64,000 nt of DNA from contig NZ_NFIV01000005.1 of NCBI RefSeq assembly GCF_002159555.1, forward strand, positions 124,001 to 188,000, read 5' to 3'. Below the pieces are notes generated by a model. That model ran no database searches, was not told where the DNA came from, and saw only the letters and a program-made list of their open reading frames with translations. This document shows, one piece after another, positions 53,159-60,682 of this stretch. How positions within the stretch are numbered: the stretch's first letter is position 1; the number at the start of each line of letters is the position of its first letter. A program made the translations under genes and the position numbers. This DNA is from Muribaculum sp. An289. GTDB lineage: Bacteria > Bacteroidota > Bacteroidia > Bacteroidales > UBA932.

Positions 53159-53959
53159 TCAGCCCAGCATCTTCTCCACTGCTTCCGGATGGCTGTCGAG
53201 GAAGGCGGCCATGGTTTCACTGCCGATGTTGCATATTTCCTTGAATTCCTTGAAGCTGAATTCGTTGTATTTGTCACTGACACGCGGTTCCACTATGAAG
53301 TCACAGAGTGCGCGGCCTTCTTCCGAACTGTGATGGACTATCGTGTGTATGGTCTGTGCTATCAAATCGGCCTTGTTCTCAAGTTTCGGCGGCTCAAGGG
53401 GCGAAGGGTTGACATCCACTCCGATCAGGTATTCGCAGGAACCCCGTAAGGCTTTGGCCGGCAGGTTGTCGATGAGCCCGCCGTCAACATATATGCCGTC
53501 TCCGATTTTTACCGCCTCGAATACTCCCGGGATTGATGATGAGGCTATTACCGCATCATGCAGGTGTTTGCCGCTGCTGAAATACCGGCCTTCGCTTGTA
53601 ATCAAGTCGGTGGCGCATACGGTAAGCGGCTTGGGAAGGCGGTCGAAATCGTCATCCGGCATGTATTTCCGGAAAACCTCGTAAACGTTTTTATGGGAGG
53701 ACAACCCGAGCTTGGAAATGCCGATTACCGGTGTAATCACCGTGAAAAGACTGTCGAATTTTTCCTTTACAACGATGTCGTAAATCTCTTTGCCGCGGTA
53801 TCCTGCCGCATAGAAGATGCCTATTATCGCTCCCATGCTCGTCCCGGCAACGGCCGTTGGCTCGATACCTCTTTCTTCGAGTGCCATGAGCGCCCCGATA
53901 TGGGCATAGCCTTTCGCTCCCCCTCCGCTGAGCACTATTCCGGTCTTATGCTTTTTCAT
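53159..53959 (-). CDS. Patatin-like phospholipase
   Basis: 266 residues. Oxyanion loop SGGGAKGYAHIG at 11-22, nucleophile Ser in AGTSMGAIIG (S41) and catalytic Asp in IYVDGGLIDN (D159): the complete Ser-Asp dyad. No signal peptide, so a cytoplasmic or membrane-associated lipid acyl hydrolase is expected. Its start overlaps the end of the thioesterase gene by 14 bases, so the two are translationally coupled. Confidence 0.93.
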   Translation of the reverse strand: MKKHKTGIVLSGGGAKGYAHIGALMALEERGIEPTAVAGTSMGAIIGIFYAAGYRGKEIYDIVVKEKFDSLFTVITPVIGISKLGLSSHKNVYEVFRKYMPDDDFDRLPKPLTVCATDLITSEGRYFSSGKHLHDAVIASSSIPGVFEAVKIGDGIYVDGGLIDNLPAKALRGSCEYLIGVDVNPSPLEPPKLENKADLIAQTIHTIVHHSSEEGRALCDFIVEPRVSDKYNEFSFKEFKEICNIGSETMAAFLDSHPEAVEKMLG

Positions 53960-54434
53960 TGTGTTCCTTTTCAGTTTCGCATCCCAAGAAAAACATGTTT
54001 TTCCTTACCTCGTCCTGGGGGTAGGTAAAATAGGTGCAGGTCGCTTCCGTGCAGAGTTTTCCCGAATGGTCATAGAGCCTGGCTTCTATGATTGCGATAT
54101 TCCTCCGCATTTCTTTCAGCGAGGCCCTTATCTCTATCGTCCCTTCGTCCGTCTTTACCGGGCGGCGGTAACGTGTCTCCATCTTCGATGTCACTCCGGT
54201 GGTCTGGAGCTTGCGTGTCACCACCCAGGCGCAGATTTCGTCCAAAAGCACAGCCTGTATGCCTCCGTGGAGCGTGTCCAGCCATCCCTGGAATTCGGGT
54301 CTCGGCTGCCAGATACTCACTATTTCATCCCCGTCTTCGTAAAATTCCATCCGGACTCCGGCAGGATTGTCCGGGGAACAGCCGAAGCACAGGTAACCGT
54401 CGACATTGCACCAAGGGTTCAGAATCTTGTCCAT
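53946..54434 (-). CDS. PaaI-type hotdog-fold thioesterase
   Basis: 162 residues. Hotdog-fold pattern of the PaaI/YiiD group: FQGWLDTLHGGIQAVLLDEI (active-site helix with His-Gly-Gly and Asp/Glu), TGVTSKMETRYRRPVKTDEG and IAIIEARLYDHSGKLCTEAT. The N-terminal stretch with CFGCSPDNPAGVRMEF is typical of these enzymes. It hydrolyses an acyl-CoA or similar thioester; the substrate is unknown. Coupled with the patatin-like gene, hinting at lipid turnover. Confidence 0.88.
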   Translation of the reverse strand: MDKILNPWCNVDGYLCFGCSPDNPAGVRMEFYEDGDEIVSIWQPRPEFQGWLDTLHGGIQAVLLDEICAWVVTRKLQTTGVTSKMETRYRRPVKTDEGTIEIRASLKEMRRNIAIIEARLYDHSGKLCTEATCTYFTYPQDEVRKNMFFLGCETEKEHNEKA

Positions 54435-54579
54435 AAAGAAAAATTTTTATCAAAGCAGTAAAATTAGTAAGAATTTTCAAAATCCGGTAATTCGGTACGG
54501 GTTTCGGGCGCGGGTTTGTCCGTTTTGCGAAAAAATTAGTAATTTAGGCGCAATTATGAAAAATTAATCGAATTGCTTT

Positions 54580-55170
54580 ATGTTGTCGGGTTTGAATTTT
54601 CAGGAAATACTCTCTTCCTTTCTCGTGTTGTTTGCGGTGATAGACATTACCGGGGCGATACCTATCATTATGGGTATCAACAGTAACGGCCAGAAAGTCA
54701 AGGCGGGGAAGGCGGCCGTCATTTCGTTGATAATATATGTTGCGTTCCTTTTTGCCGGGGACTGGCTGCTGAAGCTTTTCAATACCGACATAGAGTCTTT
54801 CGCCATTGCCGGCTCGCTGATTCTTTTCGCTTTGGCCGTGGAAATGATTTTCAGTATAGAGATTTTCCGCAATGACGGGCCTTCGGGATATTCGACAGTG
54901 GTGCCGGTGGTCTTTCCTCTGATTGCAGGGGCGGGCGGGCTTACGACGGCGCTTTCCCTCAGGGCCCAGTATGATGTTTCCAACATAGTGATTGCTTTGG
55001 TGCTCAACATGATAGTGGTTTATTTCGTTATCAGGTATGTGGACAAGGTCGAGCACATCATCGGAAAAGGGGGCATCTATATACTCCGCAAGTTCTTCGG
55101 TGTCATCCTGCTTGCGATGGCCGTAAAGATGTTCATCGAGAACCTGACACTCCTGATAAAGAATTTTTAA
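54580..55170 (+). CDS. MarC-family integral membrane protein
   Basis: 196 residues with six hydrophobic helices, starting MLSGLNFQEILSSFLVLFAV. The MarC signatures are present: DITGAIPIIMGINS in the first loop and VVPVVFPLIAGAGGLTTALSL in the second half. The family is widespread; despite the name, no resistance role is established. Confidence 0.92.
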   Translation: MLSGLNFQEILSSFLVLFAVIDITGAIPIIMGINSNGQKVKAGKAAVISLIIYVAFLFAGDWLLKLFNTDIESFAIAGSLILFALAVEMIFSIEIFRNDGPSGYSTVVPVVFPLIAGAGGLTTALSLRAQYDVSNIVIALVLNMIVVYFVIRYVDKVEHIIGKGGIYILRKFFGVILLAMAVKMFIENLTLLIKNF

Positions 55171-55190
55171 ACCCTGCACGGTCCTGACGT

Positions 55191-55660
55191 ATGCGCGAAT
55201 TATCCCGGATATTCCTGATCGCTGTGGTTTTCCTCATAGTGCGCGTGGGTACCCTGTCGGCTGCCGACGAGCCGGCCACGCAGGACACGACGGATGCCCT
55301 GCTGGAACTTTTGGAGCGCGAACCGGGAAATGTCGATACGCTATCGCAGCTGTATGCGATATACATGAGGCAGGGCGATTACGGGGAGGCGCAGCGTTAT
55401 GCCCTCAGGATATCGGAAGTGGCGCAGGAAAACGGGGATATGCATACGGAGATGCTGGCGGACAGTTATATCGGGCAGTCTTGGCTTGCAATGGACGGTT
55501 ATGACTCGGCATATAACTATCTGAACGCCGCCGTCACACTTTGGAACAGTCTTGACAGTACGGCACGGACGGACGAAAGTTACAATGCAATTTATACGGC
55601 TTACAACGGACTGGGAATCTATTCCGTCACCATTGACATGGATTTCGGCAAGGCGATAGA
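55191..55660 (+). pseudogene. N-terminal fragment of a TPR regulator (third family copy)
   Basis: Signal peptide MRELSRIFLIAVVFLIVRVG and TPR helices (LSQLYAIYMRQGDYGEAQRY, MLADSYIGQSWLAMDGYDSA, YNGLGIYSV) in the pattern of the TPR-AraC genes at 17.8 and 40.9 kb. At about 55,660 the TPR homology ends (FGKAIDYF) and the sequence continues in another frame as a different protein family. Membrane helix and AraC domain are missing. The frame itself ends at 55730. Confidence 0.65.
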
Positions 55661-55985
55661 TTATTTTTGTCTGGCTGGCCGGCTCAAAAGGTTCTGGATT
55701 GAACCGTTGTGCGGCATATTGGAAAAATGATGAACCTTCGGTAGACGTGTTGTCATACGAAAACGGCCTGTCCCAGCGTATCTTTATAGTGGATGGCAAC
55801 GTGATAATGACCGGATGCGAGGGCTTTTATCCGAACAATGTAGTCAAATATTGGGTGAACGGCGAGCCGACAGCGGTTACCGACGGCTCGACCTCATGTG
55901 TGCATGGCTCGTCGGCGCTGATTTAGGCGGTACAGCCTTTGAGTCCGCGAGTATTTTTGTAGCAACGGCCGCATCGGCTGGTTAA
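55661..55985 (+). pseudogene. Fragment of a beta-propeller-like exported protein
   Basis: In frame 1, LAGSKGSGLNRCAAYWKNDE, then LSQRIFIVDGNVIMTGCEG and NVVKYWVNGEPTAVTDGS repeat the pattern A-x-Y-W-x-N-G-x-x-x-x-L-T-x-G with I-x-V-x-G-x-x-V-x-x-x-G between, known from Bacteroidota propeller-like proteins. A stop at 55924 is followed in a shifted frame by GGTAFESASIFVATAASAG, continuing the repeat, so there is a further frameshift near 55,920. Both ends are missing. Confidence 0.55.
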
Positions 55986-56057
55986 GTAATTGGTAATTAG
56001 ATATTTGTGTGTACTATTGTTGTGGCCGACAGCAGGAAAAACTGTTGCCGGCCACAA
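55983..56057. repeat. AT box plus hairpin repeat (copy G)
   Basis: AAGTAATTGGTAATTAGATA (from 55984) matches the box variant at 58,495-58,518. It is followed by TTGTGGCCG (56020-56028) pairing with CGGCCACAA (56049-56057). Confidence 0.6.
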
Positions 56058-56122
56058 ATTATAAATATCCTGTGGCCGGCACTTCCGATTCCTGTAGCAG
56101 CGGGAAAGTTTGCCCTTTGGAC

Positions 56123-56380
56123 GGGAAAGTGCACCAATTTTCCATGAATCCGAGGCACTTTTCCCCGGGATGAAATAGGACAATCGCTTCTGCTGCCATT
56201 CTGCCTGCATTCCTCGTCCGTCCTATCGGGGGAAAGTGAACCGAATTTCCACGAATCAGTGGCACTTTCCCCTGGGATGAAATAGGGCAATCGCTTCTAC
56301 GGCCCTTCTGCCTGCATTCCTCGTCTGTTCTATCAGGGGAAAGTGAACCGTTTTGCCGCGAATCCGCGGCACTTTCCCCG
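56123..56380. repeat. 107-bp tandem palindromic repeat
   Basis: Three hairpins with stems GGGGAAAGTG/CACTTTCCCC (56123-56166 degenerate, 56228-56272, 56336-56379) recur at 107-bp spacing. The spacer of each unit begins GATGAAATAGGACAATCGC (56169) or nearly the same (56276). No coding sense found on either strand. Confidence 0.85.
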
Positions 56381-56459
56381 GGGGAATGTTACTTTCCCAC
56401 GCAAAAGTCTTGGTAGAGCAAATTGAATAGATTCATTTGCATTGCTCTCGACTTCTGCG

Positions 56460-56467
56460 TATGTTTG
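56460..56467 (+). promoter_or_regulatory. -7 box at the DUF2284 gene
   Basis: TATGTTTG ends five bases before the ATG at 56472. If used, the transcript would be nearly leaderless, or translation starts at the next ATG, 56502. Confidence 0.4.
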
Positions 56468-56471
56468 CCCT

Positions 56472-57113
56472 ATGGAAAAAGAGTTTTCGGTTGTCTGCCC
56501 GATGGCGGATTATATGAGAGGGTTTCGGGATGCAGGCCGCTTCAAAGAGTATTGCAAGGTGTGCGGCCAATATGGAACATGCTGGGCCTGCCCTCCGTTT
56601 GATTTTGATACGGACGGGTATCTTGCCCGGTATGAAAATATCTTGCTTGTAGCTGTAAAAATAGATGTGCCCTGCCGGTCGGAGAAAATGTCGGAGTTAG
56701 TGAAAAGTGATGATTCGGAAATATTGCCGGCAAACGATGGAATCGCTGACATAGCCATTGAAAGGAGTATGAAGCTTTTGGAGCAGACGAGGGTTGTTAT
56801 GGACAGGGAACTTCTCGAAAAGGAGGCCCAGTTACATGGCAGGGCCTTTTTCGCCGGGACATGTCTGCTGTGTGGGCGGGGAGCCGGGCAGGGAACGAAA
56901 CGGGGAGCGAAACAGGGAGCGGAATCCGGCGGCGGATGTACGCGCCGGGAGGGTTTGCCGTGCCGTTATCCTGACAAAGTCCGTCCCTCCCTCGAATCCA
57001 TGGGGTTCGATATCGGAAAGACGGCAAAGGAACTTTTCGGTCTTGAATTGAAGTGGGCTTCCTATGGCATGTTGCCGGAATATTACGTACTTGTCGGGGC
57101 GGTGATGTACTGA
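56472..57113 (+). CDS. DUF2284 predicted metal-binding protein with repeat-expanded Cys loop
   Basis: 213 residues from the ATG at 56472. Cys-rich N-terminal part CKVCGQYGTCWACPP and the second cluster CLLCGRG then CTRREGLPCRYPDKVRPSLE are the DUF2284 metal-binding signatures; the C-terminal part ends LPEYYVLVGAVMY, also typical. Between CLLCGRG and CTRREG there are about 18 extra residues (Gly, Lys, Arg, Gln, Ala, Glu), encoded by four 12-bp tandem units (56879-56926). Homologues have only a few residues here. The function of the family is unknown; an Fe-S or other metal site is likely. Upstream lies the 107-bp repeat array. Confidence 0.85.
   Translation: MEKEFSVVCPMADYMRGFRDAGRFKEYCKVCGQYGTCWACPPFDFDTDGYLARYENILLVAVKIDVPCRSEKMSELVKSDDSEILPANDGIADIAIERSMKLLEQTRVVMDRELLEKEAQLHGRAFFAGTCLLCGRGAGQGTKRGAKQGAESGGGCTRREGLPCRYPDKVRPSLESMGFDIGKTAKELFGLELKWASYGMLPEYYVLVGAVMY
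56879..56926 (+). repeat. 12-bp tandem repeat inside the DUF2284 gene
   Basis: Units GGGAGCCGGGCA, GGGAACGAAACG, GGGAGCGAAACA, GGGAGCGGAATC. Multiples of three keep the frame, so copy-number change alters only the length of the Cys-loop insertion. Confidence 0.85.
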
Positions 57114-57197
57114 TTTCGACAAAAATTATTATCTTGCAGATATTTTAATACTGTCTGTCGTTAATAAAATAACAAATGTATTATTTTGATGTCGCTT

Positions 57198-58139
57198 ATG
57201 AACCGTATATGTGAATTGTTCGGCATACGTTATCCCATAATCGCCGGAGGTATGGTATGGTGCAGTGGCTGGAGGCTGGCTTCCGCCGTAAGCAATTGCG
57301 GAGGGCTCGGCCTGATAGGTGCGGGCTCCATGCATCCTGAGACCTTGCAGGAGCATATCCGCAAGTGCAAGGAGGCTACGGACAGGCCTTTCGGAGTGAA
57401 TGTGCCTTTGCTTTACCCTGAGCCGGAGACAATAATGAGGATAATTACTGAAGAAAAAGTGCCGGTAGTTTTCACTTCTGCCGGGAATCCCAAGACATGG
57501 ACGGGATTCCTTCATGAGCATGGCATCAAAGTGGCTCACGTTGTTTCTTCATCAAAATTTGCCCGGAAATGTGAAGAAGCCGGGGTAGACGCGGTCGTGG
57601 CCGAAGGCTTTGAAGCCGGAGGCCACAACGGCCGCGAAGAAACAACAACGATGTGTCTGATTCCTCAGGTGCACGGCTCTGTGGGCCTGCCGCTTATAGC
57701 GGCCGGCGGCATCGGAAGCGGTGCTACGATGCTGGCTGCCATGGTGCTTGGCGCCGAGGGAGTGCAGATAGGCACCCGTTTCGCGCTCACGGAGGAAAGT
57801 TCCGCAAGTGAAGGGTTCAAACGCTTCTGTACAGGCTTGGGAGAAGGTGATACTTTTCTGATGCTTAAAAAAATAAGTCCTACACGGCTTGCCCGTAATC
57901 CATTCTTCGAGCAGGTGTCCGAGGCTGAAAGCCGCGGGGCCGGACGTGAAGAGCTTGCGGAACTTCTCGGCCGGGGACGTGCTAAGAAAGGCATCTTCGA
58001 AGGCGACCTTGAGAACGGGGAACTCGAAATCGGCCAGAATGTTTCCCAGTTCAAGGAGATTCTCTCGGTATCCGCCGTTATGGAAAACATAGTCGGAGAG
58101 TACAACCGGCTTGCAGCAGGGTTGGAGAGGCTCGGGTAA
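57198..58139 (+). CDS. Nitronate monooxygenase / FabK-like FMN enzyme
   Basis: 313 residues from the ATG at 57198 (ATG at 57189 is an alternative). FMN-binding TIM barrel: MNRICELFGIRYPIIAGGMVW at the start, GGLGLIGAGSM, VVFTSAGNP, VVAEGFEAGGHNGREETTTM, LIAAGGIGSGATMLAAMVLG and EGVQIGTRFALTEES. This matches the 2-nitropropane dioxygenase-like family, which includes nitronate monooxygenases and FabK enoyl reductases; sequence alone does not settle which. It lies 84 bases after the DUF2284 gene in the same direction. Confidence 0.88.
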   Translation: MNRICELFGIRYPIIAGGMVWCSGWRLASAVSNCGGLGLIGAGSMHPETLQEHIRKCKEATDRPFGVNVPLLYPEPETIMRIITEEKVPVVFTSAGNPKTWTGFLHEHGIKVAHVVSSSKFARKCEEAGVDAVVAEGFEAGGHNGREETTTMCLIPQVHGSVGLPLIAAGGIGSGATMLAAMVLGAEGVQIGTRFALTEESSASEGFKRFCTGLGEGDTFLMLKKISPTRLARNPFFEQVSEAESRGAGREELAELLGRGRAKKGIFEGDLENGELEIGQNVSQFKEILSVSAVMENIVGEYNRLAAGLERLG

Positions 58140-58195
58140 CTCACGCCTTTGGCGCTGTTTCCGGATTAGCAGATAATTCCGGTCGGAATCTTCCG

Positions 58196-58368
58196 TTTTC
58201 TACCCCACAGCTAGCTATTGCTCTTGTAAAAGCATTGATAGTAAATGGTTTATAGAAATCACATCTGCGCTTGGGTGCTTTCTGAGGCACCCAAAGCCAG
58301 CTTGTGCTTTTGTAAATCGTTGATTATTAATCATTCCGAAAGAGGACGGCTGGCTGTGGGGTGGAAAG
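58196..58368. repeat. Three-layer palindromic repeat, copy B
   Basis: Outer arms TTTTCTACCCCACAGC (58196) and GCTGTGGGGTGGAAA (58353). Boxes at 58225-58259 and 58308-58342 (TTGATTATTAATCATT). The central hairpin 58265-58300 has TTGGGTGC paired with GCACCCAA. Same order and spacing as copy A. Confidence 0.78.
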
Positions 58369-58465
58369 TCTGCCGGTAAAATCCGATTCGCCTACCAGTC
58401 CCACCAGTCCCTCCTCTCCCGCATTCCCTCAGCAAAGATGTTGTTTCCCTGGTCGCCAGAAAACG

Positions 58466-58535
58466 AAAGTTTGGAGCGAGTTGTATTTTTTCTAAATAAT
58501 TGATAATTAGATATTTGTAAATAATTCACTCGCTT
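58466..58535. repeat. AGCGAGT-stem hairpin repeat (copy E)
   Basis: AGCGAGT (58475-58481) pairs with ACTCGCT (58528-58534), the loop carrying AATTGATAATTAGATATTTG. The left flank is identical to D1 at 26,946 for 19 bases. Confidence 0.75.
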
Positions 58536-58711
58536 CAAGTAGGTTCGGTTCCCATTTCCCGCTCCCTGTTTCTTTGCGCTGCTCCTGGGTGCTACTTTTG
58601 GATGTTGCTTCTTTGTGTTGCTTCCGGCTGCTGGTTTTTTTGCGCTGTTCCTGTCAGCCGTCCCCAGATGCTGCTTTCTGGGCCGATTTTGCCGGCCGAT
58701 TTCCCGGCAGA

Positions 58712-58879
58712 TTTTTCCACCCCATATCCATCTGTTGCTTTTGTAATGTATTAATAATCAATGGTTTATCAAAATTGCTCCTGCTTTTGGGTATGTCAGG
58801 AAGTACCCAAGCGCAGGATGGTTTTTAGTAATTTATTGATTGTCAGCGGTTTATTAAAATGTCGGATGGACATGAGGTG
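58712..58879. repeat. Three-layer palindromic repeat, copy C
   Basis: Left arm TTTTTCCACCCCATATCCAT (58712) is nearly identical to copy A. Boxes at 58741-58775 and 58826-58860. The central hairpin 58780-58817 has CCTGC...GGGTA paired with TACCC...GCAGG. The right arm (GGATGGACATGAGGTG, 58864) is more diverged. Confidence 0.78.
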
Positions 58880-59152
58880 CAGTTGCCGGTGCAGTTGATG
58901 GTGCAGGTTGATGTCGATTGATGCAGGTTGATGCCGACCAGTGCCAATTGGTGCAGCTGATGGTGCATGCTGGTGGCAAGCTGCGCAGAGATTTGGGGAT
59001 AATGTGAAAAATCGCGTGTAAAAATATCCGGATAATGTGAAAATTTTATATATTTTGGTGTCGGATAATGTGAAACCATTGCGCCGGTTTCTTATTGGGC
59101 ATAAAGGGAGGTATGAAAAAATAGCCCTAATCTGGTTCAGCATTTTCAGAAA
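58870..59152. repeat. Degenerate tandem repeats, including a 33-bp-period array
   Basis: From about 58,878 to 58,975 words like GGTGCAGTTGATGGTGCAG repeat irregularly. At 58997, 59030 and 59063 the 13-mer GGATAATGTGAAA occurs exactly every 33 bp with unrelated 20-bp spacers. No gene seen; on the minus strand the array would read as an 11-residue repeat starting FTLS, but the frame has no start context. Confidence 0.7.
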
Positions 59153-60277
59153 CTAAAACGCTTGCCTCCGCAGCCATTCACTCATAAAGCGGTCGTAAAT
59201 TATATACCCACAAGGAGTCTGGTAAACCAGCTCGTTTTCCAATAATTTTTTCAACGCCGCACTCACACTGCTTGCCGCCCGAAGTCTGTAGGCACTGATA
59301 AAATCTCCGGCCAGAACCTCCTTGACACAACCCTCCTTGGCGATTGCTTTCAACAGGCGTACCTGACCTGAAGAATATGCTTTCAAGAGATTTGCATAAG
59401 TGTAGCTGTACTCGGATAAAATCTGCTCTGTGGCGTATGCTACAAGTTCCATATCCACATCACGGTCATACCCGTACAGGCGGTTGAGAAGGCACTGAAC
59501 ATACCAGGTATGTCCATTGTATTTTTCATAAATCGAATTGAAAATATCCTGAGACAGTTCCAGATTATGTGCAGAAAAATGCCCTGTAGCGAAAATTGCG
59601 TATTCATCCTGTTGTATCGGTCCGATTGTGAGCGGTTGCGTACTTTGATAGAACGGCCTTTTCGACGAGGTGAACATTTCCTGCATCAGATGCTGCCTGC
59701 TGCCGGCAAAGATGAAGTTCACATTGGGTAGGAACTGGATATAGGAGCGCAACAAAGCCTCGACCCCTTTCTCCGGATATTCTGCAATCTGCTGGAACTC
59801 GTCTATGGCGACATAGCACCGTTTTTTTGACGAGCCCAGATACTCGAATATCTCTTTCAAGGTGTTTTCTTCCTCGGCCGGAGCTACATCTATCGTCACC
59901 TTGGGAGCACCCGTCAATTCGTCAAAAGTAAGCACAGGACGGCAGCTGCGGACAAACCGGCTTATCCGACTCAAAGCCTTTTGCGGGGCTGAGTCCAACT
60001 GCCCCAGCACTGTACCGGCAAACAATCGTACAAAATCGCCTAATGACTGGGTTGAGTATATATCCAAATAGAAAGTGACAATATCAGGTTGCCGCTCTTT
60101 CAGCCGGTAGAATGCATTACGTATCAGTCCTGTTTTTCCCATACGGCGGGGCGCTATCAATGTCAAGTTACGCCCATTGTGAAGTGCATCGAGAATAGTT
60201 CTGGTCTCCTGCTCTCTGTCGCAAAAGAATTCAGGGCTGTAATATCCCGAAATGAGAAAAGGGTTATTAGGCTTCAT
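59153..60277 (-). CDS. AAA-type (archaeal ATPase-like) ATP-binding protein
   Basis: 374 residues. Walker A APRRMGKT at 42-49 after the N-terminal NPFLISGYYSPEFFCDREQE, Walker B in CYVAIDEFQQI (D159, E160), and FAGSRQHLMQEMF as sensor-1-like segment. The C-terminal part (about 290-374) resembles a winged helix ending YQTPCGYIIYDRFMSEWL. This family of single-gene ATPases is very common in Bacteroidota, often in many copies near repeats; their role is unknown. A minus-strand TAAATTTG box at 60299-60306 lies 22 bases upstream of the ATG. Confidence 0.88.
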   Translation of the reverse strand: MKPNNPFLISGYYSPEFFCDREQETRTILDALHNGRNLTLIAPRRMGKTGLIRNAFYRLKERQPDIVTFYLDIYSTQSLGDFVRLFAGTVLGQLDSAPQKALSRISRFVRSCRPVLTFDELTGAPKVTIDVAPAEEENTLKEIFEYLGSSKKRCYVAIDEFQQIAEYPEKGVEALLRSYIQFLPNVNFIFAGSRQHLMQEMFTSSKRPFYQSTQPLTIGPIQQDEYAIFATGHFSAHNLELSQDIFNSIYEKYNGHTWYVQCLLNRLYGYDRDVDMELVAYATEQILSEYSYTYANLLKAYSSGQVRLLKAIAKEGCVKEVLAGDFISAYRLRAASSVSAALKKLLENELVYQTPCGYIIYDRFMSEWLRRQAF

Positions 60278-60298
60278 GTTGTTCCTATTATCTCGTTA

Positions 60299-60306
60299 CA
60301 AATTTA
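60299..60306 (-). promoter_or_regulatory. -7 box for the AAA ATPase
   Basis: The minus strand reads TAAATTTG, 22 bases before the ATG at 60277. Confidence 0.45.
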
Positions 60307-60337
60307 TCGTAATGCAAATATCGTAATAAATTAAAAA

Positions 60338-60589
60338 ATGGCAAAATTATCCGATAAATATATTCTTATCCAGTGTGAGTTGAGACCGACCTTTGATTTT
60401 CAGCAGGAAATCCTGTCGCATGGGGATGAGGTCGAGGTGCTTGCTCCGGAACATTATGATAATGTTCTGTCGAAGGTGGCTGGGGTGAAAAGTGCATTGT
60501 GCCCCGTGGAGCATTTCGATTCTATTTGGCGCGGGGCCCGTTGCAAGGATTGCGGCAGAAGGCGGTACTGCCCGGACCCGATAGCGTGA
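60338..60589 (+). CDS. Short protein resembling the C-terminal end of a WYL regulator
   Basis: 83 residues. The stretch FDFQQEILSHGDEVEVLAPE is what is usually found at the C-terminus of WYL-domain regulators, after the WYL fold, which is absent along with any HTH. A Cys-rich end (CKDCGRRRYCPDP) could bind a metal. It has its own ATG soon after the divergent ATPase promoter. It is either a regulator remnant or a small stand-alone protein. Confidence 0.5.
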   Translation: MAKLSDKYILIQCELRPTFDFQQEILSHGDEVEVLAPEHYDNVLSKVAGVKSALCPVEHFDSIWRGARCKDCGRRRYCPDPIA

Positions 60590-60682
60590 TTTGTACCGTA
60601 TAGTCCCGGGACAATGTAGGCTGCTAAGTGTCGGAAATCATGTTCCCGGGTTTGCAGAGATTACTGAGAAGTTGTTTAAAAT

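Noticed and set aside
58574-58828. Small gene of 84 codons
   Set aside because: It runs through palindromic repeat copy C and has no family resemblance.
26136-58860. TTGATAATCAAT boxes as FNR/Crp binding sites
   Set aside because: FNR sites have four bases between half-sites (TTGAT-N4-ATCAA); here the halves overlap, the boxes sit in pairs around hairpins, and they are not placed at promoters.
58997-59075. CRISPR array from regularly spaced 13-mers
   Set aside because: Only three short repeats, repeat length far below the usual 23-47, and no cas genes in the window.
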